This document shows, one piece after another, positions 1 through 11,519 of a stretch of DNA of 42,087 nt. The stretch's first letter is position 1, and every line of letters starts with the position of its first letter. Origin of the DNA: Asparagopsis taxiformis (Eukaryota > Rhodophyta > Florideophyceae > Bonnemaisoniales > Bonnemaisoniaceae). Made by a program: the position numbers and the translations under genes. The notes below the pieces were generated by a model. The model was not told the DNA's origin and made no database searches. It saw only the letters and a program-made list of their open reading frames with translations. Where the stretch lies: assembly GCA_030407315.1 (NCBI GenBank), contig JALQPE010001894.1, positions 1 through 42,087 of the forward strand, given 5' to 3'.

Positions 1-189
1 TGACCTGCGGCGTCGACTGGACAGCTTTCAACTGTTCAGCTTAAGTCCTGCTGTGTCATACTCCATATCATCGCCGGTAATTGAGATTAATAATGGCCCA
101 AGCATGGTCTCTGAACTCCGAATGATAGATCCGGATCGAGAACATCAACTGGTATAATCATAATATCACAATCACTACTGTGTCTGAAA

Positions 190-1390
190 TCGGGCTGGGG
201 CAGTACTGTACGGCAGTAAAATTTACTGCCTGAGGCAGTAAAATTTAGTACTGTAAAAATATAAATTAATGCCCTACTTGCCGGCAGTACAGTGCACTGC
301 CCGGAGGCAGTGGCCATGTGCTGCCGACGGCAGTAGAAAGTACTGCCTGGATGTATGACGTGAGGCAGTGGTGGGAGGCAGTGATAGTTGCTGGATTTAG
401 ATTGTCTTTCTGGCAGTGATTTGTGCTACATTGGCCTGTAAAATAAAGTAGTATATTGTGCTGACTTGGGCAGCACGGGGAGGGAGTAAAATATGCTGTC
501 CAGGAATATGGCCCACGGCAGTACTATTTGGTGGCGTGGGATGCACCGTGTGGCAGTAGAAGCTAGTGTTTCCGGCAGCGTGCTGTGCTGGCTGCGGGCC
601 CGAATGACGGCAGCACATTTTGCTATATTTAGGTAGTGCCCCGATGTACTGTATGATACTGCCTGCAAGTCATGGCAGAGGCAGAGAAATGTACTGTATT
701 CTATTATTGGACAAAGCAGTAATTTCTGCTGCTGTGTGGTGCTGCTTTTTTTTGTACTTACAGGTAGTGACAAGTCTATGTTCTGGCAGTAGAGTAATGC
801 AGTGGAATATGATGACAGCAGACATGCTTCGAGGCTGTGTATTCTACTGCCTGTGGAAGCGAGTGGGGACAGTAAATTATGATGTCTGACGAAATGTGTG
901 AAAGCAATGAAATGAGGTGCTGATAGTCTCTGGGAAAAGCTGCCTGGTAGTACTGCTTTATGATACGAAAAGTGCTACCGTACCGTGCTACTTGCCGTGG
1001 TGGAAAGTGCTGCCGTGCTCTACTACTTGCGTATGTGTAAATCACTGCCACGCTGTACTGCTCCAGGATATGTGAATTGCTGCCCCACAGCACTACAAAA
1101 AGTAGTAGATTTTGATGTATTATAGAGCTGTCCAGATCAGCGTAAAGTACTGTCTGATAGTGTGGTACTCGACAGGGGCATAGGACAGTACCAGTTACTG
1201 CCTGTGGCAGTGCAGTGTACTACCTGGAAGTGCTACCTGTGGCAGTACATTTCACTACCTGGAACTAGTGCTTGAGACAGTACAATTTACTGCCGGGAAG
1301 TCTATACTGAACCAGTAAATTGTAGTGCCTGGCGGTACTGACTCGGGCAGAACGGGAAAGTAGTAGAATATGATGCCTAGGGTAATACTT
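190..1390. repeat. Subterminal-type array of GGCAGT / ACTGCC motifs
   Basis: Dozens of short GGCAGTA and TACTGCC motifs occur in both orientations, often paired as small palindromes (for example TACTGCCTGAGGCAGTA near 225-241). The open frames here run through the motifs on both strands and look like by-products of the repeat. The same motif reappears at 14,895-15,272 directly beside a CACTA end, so I infer that this is the opposite subterminal region of the same element (B). Its outer end is not identified and may lie left of the window. Dense direct and inverted subterminal motifs are typical transposase-binding regions of CACTA elements. Confidence 0.65.
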
Positions 1391-1583
1391 TCTAGTGCCT
1401 ACAATTGATGTTCAGGACGATAGAATGAGGTGGAAATGCCATTCCAGCCGCATGTTCAGGCATCTGGCTACGAAATGTCGGGCAGAATGGAGTATCTCTC
1501 TCGGTGGTCTTCATAGAAATGTATAGGGATAACCAAGTGTGATCTAAAAGGATGTCAGAATTTTTATGTAGCAAGGACAAAGA

Positions 1584-1629
1584 TGCCTGAGGGAATGTTT
1601 CAGTTCGAACTGAAACATTCCTTCAGGCA
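1584..1629. repeat. 46-bp near-perfect palindrome
   Basis: The half-site TGCCTGAGGGAATGTTTCAG is followed by its inverse around the centre TTCGAA, with one mismatch between the arms. The outer TGCCTGA/TCAGGCA resembles the GGCAGT motif family of this element. Confidence 0.8.
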
Positions 1630-1922
1630 TGATAGATCTATCATTAGACTAGACTACTCATCAAATCGAACTATCGTATCTAAAATCTTACTATCTCTAC
1701 ATCCAGGACTATTGTGCAAGCAAATCGAGTTCCTTGCTGTTTCAAAACTACATGCGATGTTCAGACAGGATGGAAATAAACACCATTACAGATGATTTGC
1801 AACAGGTTAGCAATCGGATATAGAAAAGTATTGTAAAGGATGAGAAGAACATGAGTATGAATGGAATGAACAAACTTACCATCATTGAACTATTTTTGCA
1901 AGCAAAGGTATTGGTTGTAGGT

Positions 1923-1958
1923 TGGAATGATGAAAGCTTGCAAGCTTTCGTCATTCCA
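1923..1958. repeat. 36-bp palindrome centred on GCTTGCAAGC
   Basis: The arms TGGAATGATGAAAGCTTG and its inverse meet at 1940/1941 with one mismatch. A looser outer symmetry continues on both sides (TTGCAAGCAAAGGTATTG against CTGCAAGCAATACCTATG). Confidence 0.75.
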
Positions 1959-3359
1959 CCCTGCAAGCAATACCTATGCCAGAAGCATTTCCAATCAATA
2001 GACTACAATAGGATCAGCGAAGAACGATACTCATGGTTAGTGCACTATCTTCCATGGAAAACATGTGGAAAGAAAAGAGGAAGGGGAAAGATACCTCTAC
2101 GACAACATACCAGCCTTACCTGTCATCTTCATGATACCCGGATGATGAAATGGTCCTATACGTCGCGCATCAACAGCCTTAAATAGACAGCTCATCCACC
2201 CATGATGAACTCGTCGTAACTGGAAGGCAGATGATTTGGCAGACGATGATGTGGCAGATGATTTGGCAGCGGATGATCTGTCAAATTTTCTGGACGCGGG
2301 AAATTAACAGTAATTGAAATCAGGCCCCTTAAAACCAACCTAAAATTCTTGGTGCTGATGCCCAGGCGTATACCGAAGAAGAAACAGAATTTGAGCAATT
2401 TTGATCGCACTGTGTATTCAATACTGAATCGAAAAGATTCCGTCCGCGTGCAGAATGTGGTTGAATTATAGGGAGGTATTGAACAATCTTAACAGTAACT
2501 CAATTTCAACTCTCGTTGTGTCGGCGAAACTTGTTGCGGAAACAGCGCTGGAAGCTATAAAGAAGGTCCGGCAGTCTTGAGTGCGTGTGGGGAAGCTGAA
2601 ATTTGAGAAAGTGCGTCGGATTGCGCGCAGTTGTAGTCATTGAAGGTTAAAGAGATATAAAACAGTAATAGTTAGTTGTAGCTGATAGTCAATAATCCGT
2701 GCACTATTGGTGGGAGCTGCGAGGTGGGCTTTGGCGGTCTGCCTAGTGATCCCTTGGAGACTAGCAATTAGTTCAACAAACCAAAATGACCTATTGTGAA
2801 TGCGGGAAGTGACGGTTTTGAGATGACTGCGTACTAAGTGCAATTGAGAACAGTTGTGAATTTAGAGGAAAAATTGTCCATCTTTGATGAATAGCAGCGT
2901 TCATACTCCCTGGAGAATGAATCTCAACGCTATTGTAGCGCGAGAAAGTGCTCTCTCCTTCAAATTAGTGGCCTGACCAAACAGTGACACTACTGCAAGG
3001 CTGTGCTGTTTCAAAATCACCATGGTGCGAAAGAGAGATAAAATAAAACAAATTCTTCTGTTTTATCTTTGTAGAAAATCGACAGAATGAATATCGTTTC
3101 ATTTGAGACCTATAATCATGGCCGACAGAGATGGGATCATAGCTTTGGCTCTGTTCGTTTCTACGGGTTTTCGACTCATTACCCGCATAGTATTGTGCTG
3201 CCTGCGACTGTGGAGATGATACTCTGCGCAAGCGCAATACGAGAACATACATGCATGCGCTTAGATTTTTTTGACAACAAAGAGATCAGCTATCAGCAAA
3301 TGACCTGCTGTATGCAGCTAGTCATAGGAACCCAAAAATAACAATTACTTCTCCAAACA

Positions 3360-3712
3360 CCAAATCAGGTGTAGTACACTCATTAGCGGCACAGCAGCCA
3401 GCCTAGCATACCAATGAGCGCAGTGCACCTGTCCATCGGAACCCAGGAACTATACCCGGTATTAGGTTACTTTCACTTAGCCAAACCAGGTGCATTGCAA
3501 TCATCGGCGGGATGAGATGGTTGCGGTGTGGCCAATAAGCGCACTACACCTGGACATTGAAACCCAGAAACTATACCCGGTATTATTTTCAAATCACCAA
3601 ACCAGGTGCAGTGCACTGATTGGCGGCACAGCAGCCAGCTCTGCCGACCAATGAGTGCATTGCACCTGGACATTGGATCCCAGGAACTATACCCGGTATT
3701 ATTTTCACCAGA
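3360..3712. repeat. Divergent 118-bp family array, about three units
   Basis: Three units of about 116-121 bp carry TATACCCGGTATTA (starts near 3451, 3572, 3688). They alternate with an inverted pair, CCAGGTGCAGTGCAC against GTGCATTGCACCTGG, around a GC-rich centre. It is a diverged relative of the array at 5990-6945 and abuts the truncated 3' end of the SHPRH-like sequence. Confidence 0.75.
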
Positions 3713-3739
3713 CTCAGGACGATCCCAGCTACACTATGC

Positions 3740-5990
3740 CTAGCAAGACTCGTCTCTTCCAGCCTGCGCTTCCAAAGATATATTCATACTCGGCTCCACC
3801 AACACCACATGACTCGCTTCTGTAAGATTGAGACCAGCACCTGCACGATGCAGAGGTAGTAAAAGAACGTTGAAATCTATGCTTGATTTGAACTTGTCCA
3901 CCATCTTCGCAAACACCATAGGACCTTTCTCAAGCGCCCCATTCAAATGCGTGATACCGTTCGTTTCGAGTGCTGTCGAGATCATTTGCAGCACGCTTTG
4001 CCACTCGGAGAATACCGTAACTTTCCGCGTAGCGTCCACTTGCCATATGCCGCGCAGCAATCGGATAATAGGACTTGCTTTAGCTCCAACAAAGCCGCGC
4101 ACCGCAGCTTTGCTGTCATAAAAAATTGACTTCCGTTCACCGCTAGTCGTCTCCGCCTTTTGTCGTTTTCGACTTGGCGAGATCAAAGCGTCTATGTCTT
4201 CCTCTTCTTGTGAACCGGGTGACGGCGGCAGCCCACTACCATGACCTTTCCTTTTTCCAAGTCCACCAGGAACAGTAAAACTAATTTCATCTACAGGGCA
4301 ACGTACACGACACGTCGTACAAGCAATGCTCTGTACTCTCGTTCGCAACTCCTGTTTCTTAATCATCATTAATGTGCAGTCGCACCAAAATGCATGACCA
4401 CACACAAACAACGTAGTTCGCATCTGTTCCATATTAAACTCGGCCATACAAACAGCACAATGCCTTATCTCAGCACTCATCACCACTTTGGCCGATTCGC
4501 CTTCAGATCCCTTTGCCGCTTTCTGTAGTGATCACAGGTAAACCAGAATTCCTCGTTTGGCTCCAAAATCTACTTCTGCTACCGCTTTGCCGTTGGAGAA
4601 CTCGAAATTGCGCGCAGGTAGGGTTGATAGGGTGAAATGATGTAGTAGGTCATATTATGTCAGGCGCATCGTATCTTCGTCTCCGTCCAGGAGCGTACTT
4701 CTCTTCGAAGACATGTTCACTTCGTCCATTCTAGCCAATAATGTACGCTCGGCTTCAAACACCTCCTTGGCACAACCGTGCTCCTTCTTCAATTGGTTGA
4801 AGTCGGCGAGCCATTCTTCCATGCCATTTTGGACACCTGGACTTCCAAACTTGGGAATAATCGAAGCCAGCAGCAGCAAAATCGTTTGTACTGCTCCTTG
4901 AAACTGTATACTTGCGTTATGTTGCGGACCCGTTCTTCTTCCCGTTCCTCGCTTTCATTAATCTCACCGTTCTCATCTAGCTCAATTATCTCATAATTTT
5001 CATTCTCCCTCAATGAATGCATTCGCCTTTCCACTTCGGTGAACCATGGTTACTGAACCATGGATACTGCAGTATTCAGAACGGTAATGTTTGCATGTTG
5101 GCCCAGTACCATTTTCACGGCACTTTGAACAAAGACCTGATTCCACCACGTCTGCCGCAGAAGGTTAAACAGATCCAGGAAGGCTAAAGAGTGTACACTC
5201 TCAAACACGTGTTTGAAAGTCACATTCGCGCCTTTTGTAGTGCCTTGAGTTCAGATTGTATCATGCCATTGATCGAGTTGAATGAATGCAGCCGATTTCC
5301 TAAAGTGTGAATTCCCAGTTCACTGCCTGGAATGGCATCGATTAGCTTCCGGACGACCCTGTCCAAGAATGCATCTCTGTCCTGTACCATTGCAAGAGCC
5401 ACTTCCCACCATGTTGCGCAAATGTCCCGTAGAATATATTTGAATAAAGCAAACTATCACAAACCGAAGGATTGAAACACTAGAATGCTACTCTTGTCGC
5501 TTACAACTGCTATGCTATCCAACTTTGCGAGTGAGCGATTCGAAGAGGCCGCCAAAACGACTTCAACTTGTTTCCACCTACATTCTGCAAATAGACTTGC
5601 AATGCATTCAATTACTTCTGTATTAGTGAGTTTACGATAATTATCTGCAGCGAGAGAATATCGTTCAGCGACGCAGTAGATATAGTCTGCCTCTAAATTT
5701 GCATAGAGTACCTCCGGGGTATCAAAAATTTGTTTAAGAGTGCATCAAACCGCGTGAACAGTTTTCTCGCCCTCAAGATCATCGGTTGTGGGTATAACTG
5801 CTCTCCTCTATAGAGGAGAACCTATGTAGCCTTCAGATAAAAACGTCTCTCGAATTTCTGAGGCGGATCTGGCCATATTGCGGAGAGAATCGCAGACAGG
5901 AAGTGAACTTGCTTCACACATGGAGTACACCTTTTCTGCAGCACTGATAAAATCCTTGTACCTGGTTACCAGGAGTTCACGCAGCGAGTC
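3740..5990 (-). pseudogene. Truncated SHPRH/Irc20-like RING-helicase relic
   Basis: The clearest part (4486-3740) has a C3HC4 RING finger near its N-terminus (CAVC, CGHAFWCDC, CTTCR) and then an SF2 helicase C-terminal lobe with VTVFSEW, NVLLLPLHRAGAGLNLTEA and HVVLVEPSMN. This RING-inside-SNF2 order is diagnostic of SHPRH/Irc20, E3 ubiquitin ligases of DNA-damage tolerance. The copy stops just after EAQAGR, losing the HRIGQ end of helicase motif VI, where repeat sequence begins. Upstream pieces (about 5990-4650: RELLVTRYKDFISAAEKVYS, ADYIYCVAERYSLAADNYRK, WWNQVFVQSAVKMVLGQ, EEWLADFNQLKKEHGC) match the inter-domain insert in the right order but are split by stops and frame changes; some gaps could be introns. 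The ATP-binding lobe is absent. It is flanked on both sides by 118-bp family arrays. Homology is near certain; function is very unlikely. Confidence 0.88.
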
Positions 5991-6945
5991 TTACTTCTCC
6001 GATGCTTCAGTCGACCGGTAGCCAATGGTCGTGCTGCACCTGTACTTGGCTGACCCAAAATAATACCGGGTATTATTTTGCCATACCAAATGCCAGGTGC
6101 AGCACTGCCATTGGCTACAGGCTGCCGGCCTCCCCTGGCCAATGACAGTACTGCACCTGTACTTGGCATACCCAAATAATACCGGGTATTATTTTGCCAT
6201 ATCAAATGACAGGTGCAGCACTGCCAGTGGCTACAGGCGGCCGGCAGACCGGCAGCCAATGGCAGTACTGCACCTGTACTTGGCATACCCAAAATAATAC
6301 CGGGTATTATTTTTCCGTACCAAATGGCAGGTGCAGCACTGCCATTGGCTACAGGCGGCCGGCCGACCGGCAGCCAATGACAGTACTGCACCTGTACTTG
6401 GCATACCCAAAATAATACCGGGTATTATTTTGCCATATCAAATGACAGGTGCAGCACTGCCAGTGGCTACAGGCGGCCGGCAGACCGGCAGCCAATGGCA
6501 GTACTGCACCTGTACTTGGCATACCCAAAATAATACCGGGTATTATTTTTCCATACCAAATGACAGGTGCAGCACTGCCATTGGCTACAGGCGGCCGGCC
6601 GACCGGCAGCCAATGGCAGCACTGCACCTGTACTTAGCAGACCCAAAATAATACCGGGTATTATTTTGCCATACAAAAGCCAGGTGCAGCACTGCCATTG
6701 GCTACAGGCTGCCGGCCGCCTGTAGCCAATGGCAGTGCTGCACCTGTACTTGGCATACCCAAAATAATACCGGGTATTATTTTGCCATACCAAATGACAG
6801 GTGCAGCACTGCCAGTGGCTGCCGGACGGCTGGCGGCCTCTGGCCAATGACAGTACTGCACCTGTACTTGGCATACCCAAAATAATACCGGGTATTATTT
6901 TGCCAGACAAAAGCCAGGTGCAACACAGCCAGTGGTTGCAGTCTG
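5990..6945. repeat. 118-bp tandem array of nested palindromes, eight units
   Basis: ACCGGG core positions are 6065, 6181, 6299, 6417, 6535, 6653, 6769 and 6887, so the spacing is 118 bp with two 116-bp exceptions. Each unit holds two palindromes. One is AAAATAATACC-G-GGTATTATTTT. The other has arms AGGTGCAGCACTGCCATTGGC and inverse around a GGCCGGCCG-like centre. Long open frames on both strands are artefacts of the period. Homologous arrays lie at 3360-3712 and 11,115-11,390. Confidence 0.95.
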
Positions 6946-7040
6946 ACTCCACAAGCTGGGCCCATGGCTGTGCTGGACCTTTTTTTAGGTGTAGTCTAGT
7001 ATATATACTAGTATATATACTAATATTCGAGACTAGACTG
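6946..7040. repeat. Array right-boundary motif followed by AT palindrome
   Basis: CCATGGCTGTGCTGGA plus CTTTTTTTAGGTGTAGTCTAGTAT follows the array; the same boundary follows the array copy at 11,388-11,430. Positions 6997-7022 are a perfect 26-bp palindrome made of TAGTATATATAC repeats, enclosed by AGTCTAG and CTAGACT. Confidence 0.7.
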
Positions 7041-7120
7041 ACGTAGATTTAACATCCTTGCGATGGTCATGCACGCGATGACTTAGGCCTGTGTTTAGCA
7101 AGTTACAGCTTGGTCGTCAG

Positions 7121-7333
7121 TTATATCATGTCAATCGAGATAAATATCACGCAGGCACAATTGTACGTAAGTTCGATAGAGTACGGGTCACGATACCGCT
7201 CCCTGGCAAAGGACATGAAACCATTTGAAATGGTGCTGTGAAGAAGCTGCTGGCGTACTGTTCGCGCGTCTACAGCATCCATAAATGTTTCTAGACAATC
7301 TTCTTCAATTTCTTTTGATTCGGCTGCCATCAT
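7121..7333 (-). pseudogene. 71-codon ORF divergent from the ALG12-like sequence; possible gene 5' end
   Basis: The product has an acidic N-terminus (MMAAESKEIEEDCLETFMDA) and a segment reading GFMSFARERY. This loosely recalls the start of Vma22/CCDC115-type V-ATPase assembly factors, but the resemblance is weak and I do not assign it. It starts about 250 bp from the ALG12-like start on the opposite strand, an arrangement expected of two host genes sharing a divergent promoter. It may be a first exon or a truncated gene. Confidence 0.3.
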
Positions 7334-7583
7334 CGTTCAACACAAGCTGGTTGCAAGCAAACGCCGCAAGGAACTGGAAAAGAACGACAATGATAGTTTT
7401 GCAGGCTGTGCGTTGTCACAAACATTCCAACCTTTGACCACGGTGCATGCGCGTCAGTCCTTTCAAATTATGTGCGCTATCGCATTATGATTCTCAGATT
7501 CGATTTCGATCATCATCGAAGGAGACCGAGGGAAACAACTTCATATTTATAATCTCTCTGTCCCAACACAACCAACACACAAG

Positions 7584-9144
7584 ATGACAAAGTGGGTTCA
7601 TTTGGAAGCTTTCTTATTGCTTAGAATCACAATTGTGTACGTTGTTCTAGCTCCGTTTTGAAAGGTAAGCAAACAACAAACCATCCCAACAACTGTGTAG
7701 CCTTCATTCACTCTCACAGATTTAATCAAATGTCCACAGGTGGAGGAGAGTTTCAACATGCAGGCAACCCATGATCTTCTCCACAAGTCATGGCGCAACA
7801 TGGCATCATTTGACCATATGTAATTCCCTGGTGTAGTGCCGCGTACCTTCATCGACCCATTAGTCATATCCACATTATCCTACATTCCAAAGGCTATCTT
7901 TCACTTATCGTCATTTGCAGCTCTACATCTTATTAGAATAATTCTGGGCATCCTCACGACAATCTCACAGCTCATCATTCGCAACTCTTTATCAAATCGC
8001 TTCACGCAATCCACCGGTACTTTCTACACATTAATCACAGCCTCCCAATTTCATCTACTTTTCTACGCTAGTCGAACTCTACTAAACGTCTTCGCTCTCG
8101 TTCTGACTAACTTGGCATTCGCCTATCGTATGCGATCCACATGCAACCATGCAGCGTACAATGCTATTATACATTATCGATTGCGTGTGCGCTCTTCCGC
8201 TCCGAACTCTGTCTATACATTTTCACGACACAGCTAATGGAGCTTGCAACGAAGAGTATTCAATTCATACCAACAATTATAAAAGGCGGGTATGCTGCTG
8301 TTCTCACAGCGATCTTGAGTATACTGGTTGAATCATACTTCTGGCATCGTCCAAGCTATCCGGAATTGGAAGTGTTTTATTTCAACATGGTAGTAAACAA
8401 GAGCTCTGCATGGGGCACCGAGCCCTTCCACTGGTACTTTACAAATGCTCTTCCGCGAGCATTGGGTTGATCGTATGTAGCGGCCATGTTAGCAGTGATT
8501 TCGCGGCGGCAACTTTTGTTATCATTTATCATTGGTAATGCCCGTTGTGGGCTTTGTCATGATGTATTCCGTGCTGCCTCACAAGGAGCTGCGATTTATT
8601 TTCTATGCCCTCCCCCCCCGTTCTTAACGTTGCTGCAGCGGTTGCGGCGGATAGCGCGTATCGAGGACAGAAGGGTCAGATGGAGATGATATTCGCCAAC
8701 TGGAGAGGCAGGGAGACAGAGATCGTGAAGGTGCAAAGGTGGTGGTTAATTTGAGATGCAGTTGTATTTATGTTGGTTCTGGCAAATTTGGCTGCAAGCA
8801 CATTGCAGACAATTGTGTCTGTGTCGGCATCACGAGCAAATTATCCGTCGGGAGTTGCGATGCGCAAAATGCACGAGATAGAGGGGAGGCTGTATTCGCA
8901 GAGCGGTATGTGTGGGGAAGCGAGGGTTCACATCGATGTGGATAGTGCTATGAATGGGATCACACAATTTGTGTATGACCATGGCAGAAAGTGTCCGCAA
9001 TGGAAGTATTCCAAAGAGGAGGATGTTGGAAAGATTGAGTGGAGAAGTTTCACTCATCTCATTTCAGCACAAGGATCTCATGAGGGGTTCAGCGTCATTC
9101 ATGCGCAACTGAGTTTCGCGGGTATCTACTTGAGAAGAGGATGA
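7584..9144 (+). pseudogene. ALG12: ALG12-like alpha-1,6-mannosyltransferase relic with a retained intron
   Basis: ALG12 is a GT22 multi-spanning ER enzyme that adds the eighth mannose to the dolichol-linked N-glycan precursor. Matching blocks in order are [96 protein letters not shown] and ASTLQTIVSVSASRANYPSG. An intron at 7665-7739 (GTAAGC to CAG, 75 bp) splits K from VEESF exactly where the reading frame needs it. The copy is broken by a TGA just before the intron, a TAA replacing the residue before FPGVVPRTF (about 7822), a frame change near 8150-8170, a TGA after ALPRALG (8468), a frame change near 8530 and another at the C-run around 8610-8620. The intron shows it is a DNA-level copy or the original locus, not a retrocopy. 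Confidence 0.88.
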
Positions 9145-9149
9145 ATTCG

Positions 9150-9492
9150 TTTAGAACCGCATACTTTTGTATTGAGGCGGTGGACGTGGTGCACAACGCG
9201 TTTATTGCACGCACCGATGTGCTGCGACGGCACGCGTGGCGGGAGGAATTACAGGTGAATGAACATATGACCTTTTTTCCTCGACGCGCGTAAGGCGCAT
9301 CTCAAGGTCGGGTATTTGGCCAGCGTGTTTGTGCACCATCGGGCGCGCAAATATTCGAAATGCTACTTTTCGATCCGGTTCAGGGAGGAAAAGTTTCGTG
9401 CGCTGCTGGACTATGACGACCGCTTCGAATGGCACCTGGAGTGCGGCAAGTCGCTTCCGGACTGGGTGAGGAATCATATGCGAGAGATTTAA
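9150..9492 (+). pseudogene. Glycosyltransferase-like C-terminal fragment (GT2/GT12-type)
   Basis: After the ALG12-like relic, one frame reads AVDVVHNAFIARTDVLRRHAW, then EELQVNEHMTFF, then (after a one-base frame change near 9280) LDARKAHLKVGYLASVFVHH and later WHLECGKSLPDWVRNHM before TAA at 9490-9492. The combination 'N-F-ARTDVLR..W.EEL..E...FFL.A...LKV...V.VHH' resembles the acceptor/metal end of beta-1,4-N-acetylgalactosaminyltransferase-like GT-A enzymes. The N-terminal half with the DxD region is missing, so I treat it as a fragment. Family-level confidence is moderate; no substrate can be named. Confidence 0.45.
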
Positions 9493-11110
9493 CGGTCGTG
9501 GAGCGCTACTTATTGTGACGGCTGGGCTGGGATGGAAGAGGCTAACTAGAGCGTGTGTGTGTGTGTATAGTTAACACACACACATTATAATGTAAAACAG
9601 AGTATAAATGTCGCGGCACGCTCGTCAATTCAGTCCGGTCGGTAGGACGGTGATGGGCTACTCGGAGGGCGATTACAGCGTGTGTGCTCGTGTATGACGG
9701 GACAGTGGGCGAGGTCGCTCTGCATGGATTCAGACGGTGTATTCCTCAATTGCATCCACCTTCCGACGCGCGGTCCATCTCCCGCGAGTGATGAATTGTG
9801 CGTGCAAGTGGATGGAATGCAACGTATCACGACGTAGAATCACGCGCGTGCTAGCGCGGGTACAAATCAAGCTATCGAGAGATCGAGGCGATGATCGCCT
9901 CGATATGATGTCGAGTCACGTCATTGGTGCGCAATCTCGCGGGTATAAAACACTCGCGATGCGTCGACGCATCGGATGCAACGCATGGCCATCGGCGAGT
10001 TGTGCGAGGCTCGGCTCAGATCGGCTCGGATCAGATGCGCTTCATCCGTGGGTCGCTCGCTCACGCGTCCGGTTTCTGTCCGTTGACGGCAATCGTGTGC
10101 AAGAGATCGCCTCTGGCCATGTTGGGCATACTTGTCGTCGACGGATCGAGAGCGGACCCGCGAGCGAGTGTCGTCGTGATGCAAGCGCTGATTTCACACA
10201 AGATGGTTGGCCGACAAGTGGCCACTTGCCCCGGGGTATGTCGCGACTTGTCGTGAGACGACACGTCGTTGCATTGCAGGGCGACGAATGGTATACGCAC
10301 AAGTCTGACGCCATGGGAGCGTTGGATGTTGCGCACACGCGCGCGCACGGCACATCATCGACGCGGAAAGCGCGTACCGACCGGACCGTTTCCCAGTATG
10401 CCATGCCATCGCGTGGCGTGCTGCCGCACAGTCGTGTCGTCCCACATGTGGGACTCGAGAGACGTCGATTGCGTCATGCCGCCCGTTGCTGCGTGTAGAT
10501 CACATCCATATGTCGTGTGCCTCTTGCGTCGCAACCGAGTGCACGCTCCCCCTGTGCGCCCGCTCCGGCGTCCGCTCGATGCGCCGCGCCGCACTGCTCC
10601 GCAGAGTCTGTGCGTCCGTATCACGTGACCGCCGCGCCCCAGCGTCCAGGAATAGCTGCCGTTGCTCGAGCCACCTGACGCGAGTCGCTGACTCGCATGA
10701 TAAATATTGCACGTGTCGCGCTGCCTGCGCTGCGGCGCGTCGGACGGTGCGATGCGACGAGACGAGACGTGGTGTGGATGCATTTCGAAATGATGGAGTT
10801 GTGCTTATTTTTGGTGCTAAATTCCATGCAATGAAGAAGAACCATGAGAATATCGCCAAAAAAAATTGACTGGCACGCGCTTGAATTGTTGAATCCACTT
10901 GATGATCAACCAGAATTTGCGCTCAACATCAGCAGCTTAGTCCAGCGCTCGTGTTCCCTTCCTTCCTCCACAATCTTATCACAATCACCCCCTAAACTCA
11001 CTCAACCGATATGCAATTCAAGTCAGCACGCTCCCGAGCGCACGACCGGGAACTCACAGACTCACGTGCCGATTCATACGGATCTGGCAGCAGTCATGCT
11101 CGTCACAGTA
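9493..11110. other. GC-rich block without a recognisable gene
   Basis: A TG-run facing an AC-run (9555-9585) is followed by about 1.2 kb that is markedly richer in GC and CpG than its surroundings. Open frames of 80-250 codons overlap on both strands, have Arg/His-rich low-complexity composition and match nothing, so I do not call them genes. Short palindromes include 9882-9904 (ATCGAGGCGAT-G-inverse) and 9958-9973 (GATGCGTC-inverse). TATAAA-like stretches occur near 9603 and 9953. From about 10,860 to 11,110 the composition returns to average. Confidence 0.45.
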
Positions 11111-11114
11111 CCAC

Positions 11115-11430
11115 GAGTACATGGCATACCCAAAATAATACCGGGTATAGTTTTTCCATACCAAATGCCAGGTGCAGCACTGCCATTGGCTACAGGCGGC
11201 CTGCCGACCGGCAGCCAATGGCAGTACTGCACCTGTACTTGGCATACCCAAAATAATACCGGGTATTATTTTACCATACCAAATGACAGGTGCAGCACTG
11301 CCATTGGCTACAGGCGGCCTGCCGACCGGCAGCCAATAGCAGTACTGCACCTGTACTTGGCGTACCCAAAATAATACCGGGTATAGTCCATGGCTGTGTT
11401 GGAGCCTTTTTCAGGTGCAGTCTAGTATTT
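11115..11430. repeat. Second 118-bp family array with the shared right boundary
   Basis: Two full double-palindrome units and a partial third are followed by CCATGGCTGTGTTGGAGCC and TTTTTCAGGTGCAGTCTAGTAT. The boundary is the same as at 6960-7000, in the same orientation. A single diverged unit also sits at 12,715-12,790. Confidence 0.85.
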
Positions 11431-11519
11431 GAGAAAAGTCGAAATTATTAAGCTTGGATGCATGACGGTCATTGGCAGTAGTATCCTGTTCATCTTCAAG
11501 TAAGATGCATTTTCGAAGA

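Larger units (their letters stand above)
1391..3359. other. No recognisable gene; two strong palindromes and short direct repeats
   Basis: Small open frames occur on both strands but none resembles a known family. Besides the palindromes at 1584-1629 and 1923-1958, the stretch 2220-2285 holds several direct copies of GGCAGATGAT-like units of about 20 bp. Nothing else is supported. Confidence 0.5.

Noticed and set aside
5966..6952. Overlapping 60-160 codon frames with AVLPLAAG / GKIIPGIILG repeats.
   Set aside because: They are translations of the 118-bp palindromic unit on both strands, without codon-level conservation.
9737..10498. A 253-codon plus-strand frame in the GC-rich block.
   Set aside because: Several equally long frames overlap on the other strand, composition is Arg/His/Cys-rich low complexity, and GC-rich DNA has few stop codons by chance.
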